A DNA stretch of 64,000 nt from NCBI RefSeq assembly GCF_001440415.1, contig NZ_LLYA01000160.1:25413-89412 (forward strand). Reading direction: 5' to 3'. The notes under the pieces were generated by a model. The model searched no databases. It was given only the letters and a program-made list of their open reading frames with translations, and was not told the DNA's origin. The stretch comes from Bradyrhizobium retamae (lineage in GTDB: Bacteria > Pseudomonadota > Alphaproteobacteria > Rhizobiales > Xanthobacteraceae). Position 1 is the first letter of the stretch. Every line of letters begins with the position of its first letter. Positions 44,153 to 53,007 of this stretch are shown piece by piece. A program made the translations under genes and the position numbers.

Positions 44153-46619
44153 TTCTTGAAGTCCGCCTGCTTGGAAATGGGATCGGTTGCGTCGAGCGTC
44201 GCCTTGTTGATGAGTTGGCTGGCGTCGAACCAGGGAACGAACACGACGCCGCGCGGCATCCGGTTGCGTCCCTTGGTATCCACCCGGGTGCGGATTTCGC
44301 CGCGCCGCGAAACTACCCGGACCTCGGCGCCCTGATTGAGGCCTCGGGAGCGCGCGTCCTGCGGATGCATGAATACCCGTGCACCGGGAAACGCCTTGTA
44401 GAGCTCCGGCACCCGCATTGTCATGGACCCCGAGTGCCAATGTTCGAGCACGCGGCCCGTAACAAGCCAGACATCGTATTCCTTGTCGGGAGATTCCGCG
44501 GGCGGCTCGTAGGGCACCGCGATGATTCGGGCGCGCCCGTCTGGCTGGCCGTAGAAATCGACTCCCTTGCCCGGCTTGACGTAGGGATCGAGGCCCTCCC
44601 GATAGCGCCACTTGGTTTCCTTGCCGTTGACGACGGGCCATCGCAATCCCCGTACTTCGTGATAGGCGTCGAAGGGCGCGAGGTCGTGTCCATGACCGCG
44701 ACCGAATTCGGCGTATTCCTCGAACAGACCTTTCTGCACGTAGAATCCGAATGCCTTGGCCTCGCTGTTTTTGTACTCGGGGGGGATTTCGGTGGTTGCG
44801 AACTTGTCGACCTTGCCGTTCCGGAACAACGCGTCGAACAGTGTCTTGCCGCGGTAATTGGGGTTGTCGGCCAGGATCTGCAGCGGCCACACCTCGTCTG
44901 TGGTGAAGCGCTTCGAAAACTCCATGATCTGCCAGAGGTCGGAGCGTGCCTCTCCGGGAGCATTGACGAGCTGCCGCCACACGTGGGTGCGGCGTTCGGC
45001 GTTGCCATACATGCCTTCCTTTTCGACCCACATGGCGGCGGGAAGAACGAGATCGGCGGCCATCGCGGTGACGGTCGGATAGGCGTCGGAGACGACGATG
45101 AAGTTGTCCGGATTCCGGTAACCGGGATAGGTCTCGCGCGAGCAGTTCGGGGCGGCCTGCAGGTTGTTGTTCACCTGGATCCAGTAGAAATTCAGCTTGC
45201 CGTCGCGCAGCATCCGGTCGTGTTCGACCGCGTGGTAACCCGCCTTGTCCGGAATGATGCCGTGCGGGACGCGCCAGATTTCCTCTGTGTGCTTACGGTG
45301 CTCCGGATTGGTGACGGTCATGTCAGCAGGCAAACGATGCGCGAACGTGCCGACCTCGCGCGCCGTGCCGCAGGCGGATGGCTGCCCCGTCAGTGAGAAT
45401 GGCGAATTGCCGGGCTCGGAGATCTTTCCCGTCAGCAGATGCAGATTGTAGACGAGCTGATTGGCCCATACGCCGCGAACATGCTGGTTGAATCCCATCG
45501 TCCAGAGCGACATCACCTTGCGCTTCGGATCGGCATAGAGCTCGGCGAGCTCCTGCAGGAAGCCGCGTTCGACTCCCGCAAGCTCCGATACCTTGTCGAG
45601 CGTGTAACCCTTCACGAAGGCTGCGTAGGCGTCAAAGTCGATCGGCTGGGTGGCGCCGGGGTCCGCCGCGCCGTTGGCTTTGATTTCGAGCGGATGATCC
45701 GCGCGCAACCCGTAGCCGATATCGATCGCGCCTTTCACGAAGGCCGTGTGGTTCTTGACGAAATCCTGGTTGACCCGTCCCGTCGAGATGATGTGATTGG
45801 CGATGTAGTTCAGGATGGCGAGATCGGTGCCCGGCTTGAACACGATCGGGATGTCGGCGAGATCCGAACTGCGGTGGGTGAAGGTCGAGAGAACCGCCAC
45901 CTTCACATGCGGATGGCTCAATCGCCGGTCGGTGAGCCGCGTCCAGAGAATCGGGTGCATCTCGGCCATGTTCGAGCCCCACAGCACGAACGCGTCTGCC
46001 GCCTCGAAATCATCGTAGCAGCCCATCGGTTCGTCCATGCCGAAGTGCGCATGAAGGCGTATGCCGCCGATGCCATGCAGTGGCGGGCGTTCGGATCAAG
46101 GTTGTTCGAGCGAAAGCCGGCCCGCATCAACTTGGTGGCGGCATATCCTTCAAAGGCCGTCCACTGCCCCGAGCCGAGCATGCCGAGCGCTGTCGGGCCT
46201 TTCTCCTTCAGCACTGTCTTCGCGCGCGCGGCCATCACGTCGAAGGCCTCGTCCCAGGTCACCGGCGTCAGTTCGCCGTTCTTGTCGAACACGCCGCCTT
46301 TCTTGCGCAGCAGCGGCGTGGTCAGGCGGTCGCCGCCATACATGATCTTGGAGAGGAAATACCCCTTGATGCAGTTCAGCCCGCGATTGACCTCGGCGAG
46401 CGTGTCGCCATGGGTGGCCACGACCTTGCCGCCCTTGACGCCGACCATGACCCCGCATCCGGTGCCGCAGAAGCGACACGGGGCTTTCGACCATTTGATC
46501 TGCAGCGACCCGATGCCGCCCGCCACCGGTTGCGCTATCGCTGGAACGGTGATGCCAGCCGCCGCAGCCGCGACGGCGGCAGCCTGTGCCTTCAATAGTT
46601 CACGTCGCGAGAGTGACAT
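44125..46619 (-). pseudogene. napA: Periplasmic nitrate reductase catalytic subunit NapA, broken by a single-base frameshift
   Basis: NapA binds bis-MGD molybdenum and a [4Fe-4S] cluster and reduces nitrate in the periplasm. The N-terminal frame (to 45918) has a Tat-type leader MSLSRRELLKAQ, the cluster cysteines in CRFCGTGCGVMVG and LNCIKGYF, and the Mo-ligand Cys in ARHCMASAAYAFMRT. The second frame (from 46038 down) resumes at MDEPMGCYDDFEAADAFVLWG and runs to the normal end DFKKCAVKIIPV. One base appears missing near 46045 (CGCAC-TTCGGC); adding it would restore about 830 residues. As given, the reductase would be inactive unless this is a sequencing error. Confidence 0.93.
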
Positions 46620-46623
46620 GTGA

Positions 46624-46887
46624 CTAGTCTCCGATCTCGACGAGGTCATCGATCTGCTCGAACACCATGTTGGCGGACAGCACGCCCTGCCAGCAGGCGA
46701 TTTCGGCGAGGCGGCTTCCGAGGATTCCGCTATCGGGCGCTTCCATCACGATGACGATCTTCGAGGCGTCGCGTTGATGGACCTCGACGCCAGGCAGAGC
46801 AGCGAGCCTGCCCAACACCTCATCCCGGCGTTCCGGCAGTACGGATACAACCGCGCTCGAGATGTGAATGGTGGCTTTCCCGGTCAC
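46624..46887 (-). CDS. napD: NapA-specific chaperone NapD
   Basis: This 87-residue ferredoxin-fold chaperone binds the Tat signal of NapA and helps its maturation. HISSAVVSVLPERRDEVLGRL and ACWQGVLSANMVFEQIDD match the family. GTG at 46887 overlaps the napF stop (GTGA). The napA start lies 4 bases after its stop, with a GGAG site inside the end of napD. Confidence 0.92.
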   Translation of the reverse strand: MTGKATIHISSAVVSVLPERRDEVLGRLAALPGVEVHQRDASKIVIVMEAPDSGILGSRLAEIACWQGVLSANMVFEQIDDLVEIGD

Positions 46888-47177
46888 GAGGCAGCCTCGT
46901 GACGCGCGGCGCCTAGCGTGACAGCGTCGCCCGGACAGGCGCCGACGCATTCGCCGCAACCGGTGCAGGCGGCTTCACTGACGATGGCCTGAGACGGCAA
47001 TCCAATTCGGGGTCGGAAACGAATGGCTGAAGCAGGACAGGCATCGCCGCAGGATCGGCAGACGATGCCGGCTTCGGCGAGGCAGCCATCGCCGATCACG
47101 GCGATCGGTTTGGAGAGAAGTTGACCGCGAAAGAGTGCCCGGCGTGAAGGTCCTGGGGCTTTTCCTTGGGTTTTCAT
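46884..47177 (-). CDS. napF: Ferredoxin-type protein NapF (short form)
   Basis: This 97-residue iron-sulfur protein is thought to help insert the [4Fe-4S] cluster into cytoplasmic NapA. It has SRRALFRGQLL at the N-terminus, a cluster motif CRSCGDACPASAI and a second CTGCGECVGACPGDA. Enteric NapF is about 160 residues with more cluster motifs, so this is a reduced form. ATG at 47177 is 7 bases behind the napE stop. Confidence 0.85.
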   Translation of the reverse strand: MKTQGKAPGPSRRALFRGQLLSKPIAVIGDGCLAEAGIVCRSCGDACPASAIRFRPRIGLPSQAIVSEAACTGCGECVGACPGDAVTLGAARHEAAS

Positions 47178-47184
47178 GGCAATC

Positions 47185-47382
47185 TCATGCCCCCGGAGGG
47201 CCGGGCGGACCCAGGATGATCTGCGACATCCAGACGAGAAAGCCGTATCCGCCGACCACGCCGACGGCGACCACTGGCCAGATGAAGGCGGCGATGACGG
47301 CGAATACGAACAGCTCAGCACGCCGACCGGTTTCGGGTGCCTTGCCGGGCTGCGCATCATGTTTCGCTGACGTGTCGACCAT
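47185..47382 (-). CDS. napE: NapE membrane protein
   Basis: This 65-residue small membrane protein has one or two helices. The conserved stretch AVGVVGGYGFLVWMSQII and the end GPPGPPG are diagnostic. Its role in nitrate reduction is unclear. ATG at 47382 has an AGGT site; it is the first gene of napEFDABC, 175 bases from an FNR/FixK box. Confidence 0.9.
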   Translation of the reverse strand: MVDTSAKHDAQPGKAPETGRRAELFVFAVIAAFIWPVVAVGVVGGYGFLVWMSQIILGPPGPPGA

Positions 47383-47556
47383 GTAATGACCTGCCGCCCC
47401 GGGATCGAACAACCAGCGAGCCGGCCACACGTTCCCGTTGTGCCCAGCTATTTCTGCCATCCCGTCGCCGTCGGACGAAGGCGACGCCGTTCCGCTCCAT
47501 TGCCGGATGCGCCACCGCGCCCGCTGGCAGCATGATTGCGTGCCAGGGGTCACTCA

Positions 47557-47570
47557 TTGATCAGGATCAA
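47557..47570 (-). promoter_or_regulatory. FNR/FixK-type operator of the nap operon
   Basis: TTGATCAGGATCAA fits the perfect dyad TTGAT-N4-ATCAA bound by FixK2/FNR proteins. It lies upstream of napE in the comM-nap spacer, so low-oxygen activation of nap is expected; FixK2-dependent nap expression is known in Bradyrhizobium. Confidence 0.85.
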
Positions 47571-47646
47571 ACGAAGAATGATAAATGATTGAATTACTTT
47601 ATGCGCTTTCGGCATCCCTCGTGCCGAGCAGGGATCGCGCGATGCA

Positions 47647-49134
47647 CTACGCCGCCCTTCGCAAATCCTCCGCCAGCGCACGATACGATAGCGCCTCCGC
47701 CAGATGCAGCCGGCCGATCTTTTCCGCGCGATCGAGGTCGGCGAGCGTGCGCGCGACGCGCAGTACGCGGTGGTAGCCGCGCGCAGTCAGCTTCATGGTT
47801 TCGGCGGCGTCGCGTAAAAGCTTTTGGCCTTGTGCATCCGGCTGCGCGATCGTTTCCAGCAGCGAAGCCGGTGCTTCGGCATTGGTGCGGATGTGCGGCA
47901 TGCCGGCTGCGGCGTAGCGTGCGAGCTGGATATTGCGGGCAGCGGCGACACGCGCGGCGACTTCGGCAGAGCCTTCGCTTGGCGGAGGAAGTATCAGATC
48001 GGCGGCGGTGACCGCCGGCACCTCGATGCGCAGGTCGATGCGATCCATCAGCGGGCCGGAGATGCGCATCTGGTAATCCGCGGTGCAGCGGTCGACCGGT
48101 GCGCGCCTGCAGGAATAACCGGGATCATAGGCCTGGCCGCAGCGGCAGGGGTTCATCGCCGCGACCAGCATGAAGCGCGCCGGGTAGGTGACACGGTGGT
48201 TGGCGCGGGACACCGAGACCTCGCCGTTCTCCAGCGGCTGGCGCAGCGAGTCGAGCACGCGCGGATCGAATTCGGGTAGTTCGTCAAGGAACAGCACGCC
48301 CTGGTGCGCCAGCGAAATCTCGCCGGGTTTTGCGCGCAGGCCGCCGCCGGTCAGCGCAGCCATGCTGGCGGAATGATGCGGTGCGCGGAACGGCCGCCGC
48401 GCGGTCAGCGCGCCGTCGCGGATTTCGCCGGCGACGGAGGCGATCATCGACACTTCCAAAAGTTCGGATGGAGATAGCGGCGGCAGGATCGAAGGCAGCC
48501 GCGCCGCCAGCATCGACTTGCCCGCACCGGGCGAGCCGATCATCAGCAAATGATGCCCGCCGGCCGCGGCGATCTCCAGCGCGTGTTTCGCGCTCTCCTG
48601 GCCCTTGATGTCGCGTAAGTCCAGATGCGTCGCTTCCGGCTCATGCACTTTCGGCTGCGGCCGCGACAGCACCTGTGTGCCTTTAAAATGGTTGGCGATC
48701 TGGATCAGCGATTTGGCCGCGATGATCTGGATGTCCGGGCTTGCCCAGGCCGCTTCGGAGCCGCACGCCGCGGGACAGATCAGCCCCTCCTCGCGCGCGT
48801 TCGCGCCGATCGCTGCCGGCAACACGCCGGCAACGGCTGCAATCGAGCCATCGAGCCCGAGTTCGCCCAGCACGGTGAAGCCGTTGAGCGCATCCGGCGG
48901 GATCGCGCCGATCGCCGCCATCAGGCCGAGCGCGATCGGCAGATCGTAATGACTGCCTTCCTTCGGCAGATCGGCCGGCGCGAGATTGACGATGATCCGC
49001 CGCGCCGGCAAGGCCAGCCCCGAGGCGATCAGCGCCGAGCGCACCCGCTCGCGCGCCTCCGACACCGCCTTGTCGGGCAACCCCACAATCGCAATGGTAA
49101 GGAGCATTAACCCCAACGGCATCGCTGTGACCAT
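47647..49134 (-). CDS. comM: ComM/YifB Mg-chelatase-like AAA+ ATPase with a replaced N-terminus
   Basis: ComM is a hexameric branch-migration helicase for natural transformation and recombination. From AIVGLPDKAVSEARERVRSAL onward the protein is normal: Lon-like domain, Walker A GSPGAGKSMLAARLP, LFLDELPEFD, the zinc-site CRCGQAYDPGYSCRR and the C-terminal domain. The first ~30 residues of the family (start through the GLPAF-type strand) are absent. They are replaced by about 16 unrelated residues encoded from 49093 on. The ATG at 49134 or 49107 would be a fortuitous start. Whether the shortened protein is made and works is unknown. Confidence 0.85.
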   Translation of the reverse strand: MVTAMPLGLMLLTIAIVGLPDKAVSEARERVRSALIASGLALPARRIIVNLAPADLPKEGSHYDLPIALGLMAAIGAIPPDALNGFTVLGELGLDGSIAAVAGVLPAAIGANAREEGLICPAACGSEAAWASPDIQIIAAKSLIQIANHFKGTQVLSRPQPKVHEPEATHLDLRDIKGQESAKHALEIAAAGGHHLLMIGSPGAGKSMLAARLPSILPPLSPSELLEVSMIASVAGEIRDGALTARRPFRAPHHSASMAALTGGGLRAKPGEISLAHQGVLFLDELPEFDPRVLDSLRQPLENGEVSVSRANHRVTYPARFMLVAAMNPCRCGQAYDPGYSCRRAPVDRCTADYQMRISGPLMDRIDLRIEVPAVTAADLILPPPSEGSAEVAARVAAARNIQLARYAAAGMPHIRTNAEAPASLLETIAQPDAQGQKLLRDAAETMKLTARGYHRVLRVARTLADLDRAEKIGRLHLAEALSYRALAEDLRRAA

Positions 49135-49188
49135 TGGCCGGGGATATTGGCCGAGTCGCCAACGATGCGGCCTGGTCCCGAAAGCGAG

Positions 49189-49236
49189 CTCAGTAAATGT
49201 CCCGTATGGGAGAAGAGGTCACACTTATACTGAAGC
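49189..49236. repeat. 48-bp repeat, copy 1, upstream of polB
   Basis: The shared sequence begins CTCAGTAAATGTC, has the common core TATGGGAGAAGAGG and ends TACTGAAGC. The arms CAGTAAATGT and CTTATACTG are an imperfect inverted repeat. Start-to-start distance to copy 2 is 78 bases. Confidence 0.75.
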
Positions 49237-49266
49237 TTGAGCCCCGACATCGATCCCGACCTCAAC

Positions 49267-49314
49267 CTCAGTAAATGTCTGCTATGGGAGAAGAGGGAAT
49301 ACATTTACTGAAGC
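49267..49314. repeat. 48-bp repeat, copy 2, with perfect 10-bp inverted arms
   Basis: CAGTAAATGT (49269-49278) and ACATTTACTG (49301-49310) are perfect inverted arms around the core TATGGGAGAAGAGG. The right arm ends directly ahead of the polB start region. Possible roles are operator, nicking or replication origin, or recombinase site. Confidence 0.8.
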
Positions 49315-49332
49315 GTGACATCGTTACCCGGA

Positions 49333-52155
49333 ATGCAAAAAAGTACCTCCAAGGACCCCAAATCGATCTCGGGTTCTGTGACGCTCAATCTGACGCCGCC
49401 GGAAGTTTCTTCGCAGGCCTGCACGTTCTCTATCGACGCAAGCAGGTTTCAACCGAAGCCGGAGAAGAGAGTTTCGGGGGTGACAGATTATGTAATCATC
49501 GGTTTCGACACCGAATATGTCACACCCCAATCGCCCTCCAGCCGCGACGATATTCGTGAGGGTCGAGCGAAGTACCGGGTCCTATCGTATCAATTCCATT
49601 GCCACCTCCCATCCGGAGAAGCCTGGTCTGGAATCACCGTTCCCCCTGACGGGGAACGCATCTCGATGGGAGAATTAATCGTCTTCGCTCTCGCGTCACG
49701 ACCAGAGAGCCCCAGCGACATCTTGCTACCGCGTTCGATTTATTTGGTTGGCCACTACACCAAAGCAGACCTCCCGGCGTTCAGTGATTTCGATAGCATA
49801 AAGAAGATAGCCGTTGCCGTCCGCAGTTCGTTCGTATCAACGGATGCCAGCTTCGATTTTGCTGTCAGCACGGAGAACGGTGAAGTCGAACTCTGTGTTT
49901 TGTTGAGAGATACGTTCCTTCTCGCACCTGCTGGCTCTCAATCGCTCGCCGCTCTCGGTGAGATTCTTGGCATTCCGAAAGTTTTACTGAGCAATGATCC
50001 TACCAAAGAGCGTGAGATCAAAAGCCGGATGGATGACCTGCAATCGCGAGACTGGCCACTATTTCGTCGGTACGCGATACAGGACGCTGTGATCTGTGCG
50101 GAATACGCCGAGAGGATCATCCGTTTGTGTAACCAGCACCTCGGAAAGTCTCAGTTGCCAGTCACGCTGACCGCAATCGGTGTTGATTTGCTGTTGAAGA
50201 AGTGGAGCGATGACGCAAGGGATGTAAAAGCTATTCTCGGTCGAGAAGACGTCAAGGAGAAGCGCTGGAACAAGCGCCGTGGCCACTATCAGACGAAAGA
50301 CCGGGAGGTCGCCCAACTCAATTATGCGCTGTACGAAACGCTAGCCACGGAAAGCTATCATGGTGGCAGGAACGAGCAGTATTGGTTCGGACCTGCATTC
50401 AGTGACGATTGGACGGACTTCGATCTATCGAGCGCTTACGCGACTGGTATGGCACTGATCGGAACGCCGGACTGGAATAACTTCAAGCACACGCTCGCTG
50501 TCGAAGATTTTGGCATCCAGACGCTCGGGTATGCGTTGGTCGATTTCGAATTCCCTGACACCGTTCGATTTCCGTCGCTCCCCGTCAGGACCGATAACGG
50601 GCTCGTATTCCCGAGCAAGGGTCAGTCGTTTTGTGCTGCTCCCGAGATTGCTCTGGCGCACTCGCTTGGCGCAAAGCTGGCTATCAAGCATGGCGTCGTT
50701 ATCGCATCGGACAACCGTGAGCCTGTTTTTGCGAGTTACATAAAGCATTGCATTACCGAGCGACGAAAGCATCCGAAGAAATCGCTCGATGATCTGTTTT
50801 GGAAGGAGCTCAGCAATTCGACGTATGGGAAGACGGCACAGGGACTCCGCGAGAAACGTGTCTATGACAGTCGAGCTATGGACATGGTTCCCCTCCCGCC
50901 GAGTAAGATCACGAACCCCTATTTCGCGGCGTATATTACTTCGTTCGTCCGTGCGGTTATCGGCGAAATCCTGAACGCTCTGCCAGCCCGCGTTTGCGTG
51001 TTTAGCTGCACGACCGATGGATTTCTGACCAATGCCACGAAGACCGAGATCGATGCTGCCATCCTTGGTCCCACAGCAAAGACCTTCGGAGAAGCGCGCG
51101 AGCTGTTGACGGATGAGGCGACCATTCTGGAGATCAAGCATCATGTACGTTGCCCCCTTGGTTGGAGGACGCGTGGTCAAGCAACCTTGGCCGAGGGTCC
51201 GGTCGAGCGTCCAATGAACATCGTCCTCGCAAAGGGAGGCCTTCGACTGGATGATAAATTCGATACGCCAGAACTGCGTAACACAGAGATCGTGAGGATG
51301 TTCCTTGCGAGAAAGCCGGATGACAGGCTGACCTTCGAGAGCCTGACTGGCATCCGCGATATAGTGGAATTCGATTCCGATCTTGTTTCGAAAGAGGTTA
51401 GCCGTCGCGTCAACATGGAATACGACTGGAAGCGGAAGCCTGACATCCTGTTTGACCATGAGGACTACAAGCATTGCGCGTTTTCAACGGTCCCATGGGA
51501 GACCGTTGACCAGTTTGTTGCTGTGCGCGAGCTTTTCGAAACGTATCTCGATTCGGACCCGCACTGTATCAAGTCTGTTGGCGATTTCGACTCGTTTTCC
51601 GTGTATGTCGATTCCAGTATGCAGCTATCCGAACAGGACCGAAGCTACTTGAGGAAGCGGTCGGGTGACGTGAATCGCTTACGAAAGGCTTTGTGTGTCG
51701 GCTGGCATCAGGATGTACTGGGACTTCGGGCAAATCCGGTTATCCGGACCGCTCAACAGTTTGCCGATGTGCTCACTGCCTGTGGCGTTAAGTGTAGTCG
51801 GTCAAACGTCGAGAACGGCAGCAAGCAAGTCTTTGCAGTGAATAGCGTCCCAGCGACGGATAGCGTCTTGGCTGCGATCGGAAAGCTGAACGATTTCTTT
51901 CCAGACGTAAGGTCCGACCGGCTCTGTGCGACGCATAGTGCATTGGTAACGATCAAGCCTCGACGGCGTCCGCATGTTCGTCTGCATACCCGGGGTGATG
52001 GGTTCTATCGCGGTATAACAATCCCGGGGGTTGGCCGAATTGAACCTGCGTTGCAGCCAAGCTCTGAAATCAAGCGGGTATTCGAGCAGCCTCGTGATTT
52101 CGTTGACCCCCCTTTGCGGTGGTTGACCCGGCCAGAATACGGGCTTGAAGATTAG
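49333..52155 (+). CDS. Family-B DNA polymerase with 3'-5' exonuclease domain (mobile-element type)
   Basis: This 940-residue protein has recognisable exonuclease motifs: Exo I GFDTEYV (Asp59, Glu61), an Exo II-like VGHYTKADL (Asp146) and Exo III YAIQDAV (Tyr247, Asp251). A YHGGRNE segment (about 342) resembles the YxGG motif between exonuclease and polymerase in protein-primed enzymes. Motif A is DFDLSSAYATG (Asp364), motif B KELSNSTYGK (Lys491, Asn495, Tyr498) and motif C SCTTDGF (Asp562), where the usual DTD reads TTD but keeps the key metal-binding Asp. A C-terminal extension of about 250 residues includes a possible HTH (AQQFADVLTACGVKCSRS). No terminal protein is seen. ATG 49333 is chosen; GTG 49315 touches the repeat. 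Confidence 0.85.
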   Translation: MQKSTSKDPKSISGSVTLNLTPPEVSSQACTFSIDASRFQPKPEKRVSGVTDYVIIGFDTEYVTPQSPSSRDDIREGRAKYRVLSYQFHCHLPSGEAWSGITVPPDGERISMGELIVFALASRPESPSDILLPRSIYLVGHYTKADLPAFSDFDSIKKIAVAVRSSFVSTDASFDFAVSTENGEVELCVLLRDTFLLAPAGSQSLAALGEILGIPKVLLSNDPTKEREIKSRMDDLQSRDWPLFRRYAIQDAVICAEYAERIIRLCNQHLGKSQLPVTLTAIGVDLLLKKWSDDARDVKAILGREDVKEKRWNKRRGHYQTKDREVAQLNYALYETLATESYHGGRNEQYWFGPAFSDDWTDFDLSSAYATGMALIGTPDWNNFKHTLAVEDFGIQTLGYALVDFEFPDTVRFPSLPVRTDNGLVFPSKGQSFCAAPEIALAHSLGAKLAIKHGVVIASDNREPVFASYIKHCITERRKHPKKSLDDLFWKELSNSTYGKTAQGLREKRVYDSRAMDMVPLPPSKITNPYFAAYITSFVRAVIGEILNALPARVCVFSCTTDGFLTNATKTEIDAAILGPTAKTFGEARELLTDEATILEIKHHVRCPLGWRTRGQATLAEGPVERPMNIVLAKGGLRLDDKFDTPELRNTEIVRMFLARKPDDRLTFESLTGIRDIVEFDSDLVSKEVSRRVNMEYDWKRKPDILFDHEDYKHCAFSTVPWETVDQFVAVRELFETYLDSDPHCIKSVGDFDSFSVYVDSSMQLSEQDRSYLRKRSGDVNRLRKALCVGWHQDVLGLRANPVIRTAQQFADVLTACGVKCSRSNVENGSKQVFAVNSVPATDSVLAAIGKLNDFFPDVRSDRLCATHSALVTIKPRRRPHVRLHTRGDGFYRGITIPGVGRIEPALQPSSEIKRVFEQPRDFVDPPLRWLTRPEYGLED

Positions 52156-52169
52156 ATTTGCGGGGAACT

Positions 52170-52478
52170 ATGTCAAAGAAGCTTGTTGCCCAAGAGGTGA
52201 ATGATTTCATCACGAAGCGAAGGCCTGCGGTTGTTTGCGACCTATGCATCGTTAGAGGTATAGGTCTGAGTGTGCGGGCGCACGCTAATCAGATTACCGC
52301 TGCTCTTGCCACGACATCAGAATTTGTCCGAGAGAAGGGTAGTTGCCCCGACTGCAAGCAGACTGACGTGATGGTGATCAAGGCTGTTGATCCAAAGAGC
52401 GCTGCTAACTTTTCTGTGCTGAACTTCGAGTCGATTATCGTGGAATTGGGCAAGGTCACCGTGAAGATCGTACGTTAA
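52170..52478 (+). CDS. Small zinc-ribbon protein downstream of polB
   Basis: This 102-residue protein has two cysteine pairs, CDLC (about residue 27) and CPDC (about 64), separated by 33 residues, typical of a zinc ribbon or finger. The rest is short beta strands ending in ELGKVTVKIV. I do not recognise the family. The ATG at 52170 has a GGGGA site and lies 14 bases behind polB, so the two are probably co-translated; a polymerase accessory or single-strand-binding role is only a guess. Confidence 0.65.
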   Translation: MSKKLVAQEVNDFITKRRPAVVCDLCIVRGIGLSVRAHANQITAALATTSEFVREKGSCPDCKQTDVMVIKAVDPKSAANFSVLNFESIIVELGKVTVKIVR

Positions 52479-52529
52479 GCCCCGAATGCGCTTGGCGCGC
52501 CTCCATGGCCGCAGATAAGTTTAGCGCCG

Positions 52530-52715
52530 TCAGCGCTGATGCCCGAGTCCGATCCCGAGCGACAATGCCTTCTGTCGCAGCGATCCTTCCGAACGCTTCA
52601 TCATCCTCGATACCTTTGATACTGGCGTGCGTGCCTTTGAGTGCCCCTTGAGCATCTTGATATCCGACGCTGTATATGGCTTCCGGGCTGGCCTGTTCTT
52701 CGTCTTCTTTGCCAC
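52530..52715 (-). CDS. Small basic HTH-like protein
   Basis: This 61-residue, very basic protein reads YTASDIKMLKGHSKARTPVS, then a RMMKRSEGSLRQKALSLGI helix pair, similar in layout to GcrA-like or Myb-like small HTH proteins. It converges with the zinc-ribbon gene. Probably a DNA-binding protein of the element; function unknown. Confidence 0.5.
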   Translation of the reverse strand: MAKKTKNRPARKPYTASDIKMLKGHSKARTPVSKVSRMMKRSEGSLRQKALSLGIGLGHQR

Positions 52716-52932
52716 TTGCTATCTCCTTTGATTAGGCCGCTTTGATAGCACTATTCTCTTGCAGTCAATGCCAGAACAACGAATTTAGCCGCGGTTGGTC
52801 CCTCAGGACTGTGCCGGACCTGCAGTCGCGAATTCTTCTTTGGCACCACGTAAGCCGTCCTGGCGGGCCGCATCGATTTTAACCTGCATTCGCTTGGACA
52901 TTGTTTCTATTGGATGGCAGTTAGCTATTAAA
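52716..52932. other. Gene-free stretch
   Basis: I see no supported coding region between the small HTH-like gene and the hairpin at 52933. The sequence is mixed in composition and may hold the promoter of the minus-strand HTH-like gene. Confidence 0.4.
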
Positions 52933-52952
52933 GCGTCTCCACATCGAGACGC
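52933..52952 (-). terminator. Intrinsic terminator of the HUH operon
   Basis: The stem GCGTCTC / GAGACGC with a 6-base loop is followed, on the minus strand, by TTTAAT. It lies 55 bases downstream of the HUH-protein stop codon. Confidence 0.65.
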
Positions 52953-53007
52953 CTTCTGCACGCACACAAAACGATTGGTTGCCTGAAGGAAGCTTTTCGC
53001 TCGGCGA

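Noticed and set aside
44153..45031. Upstream extension of napB
   Set aside because: It lies inside napA in another frame; the signal peptide sits at 44152.
44059..45396. 445-codon plus-strand open frame over napA
   Set aside because: Antisense shadow of the GC-rich napA gene; no recognisable domain.
49189..49314. CRISPR array
   Set aside because: Only two copies, each with inverted arms, and no cas genes.
49333..52155. Identity of the element as a typical pipolin
   Set aside because: Pipolins usually carry a tyrosine recombinase and integrate at tRNA genes, and their motif C is DTD-like; here a serine recombinase, a comM site and TTD are seen.
52795..52986. 63-codon plus-strand frame in the spacer before the HUH gene
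   Set aside because: It spans the terminator hairpin and has no ribosome site or similarity.
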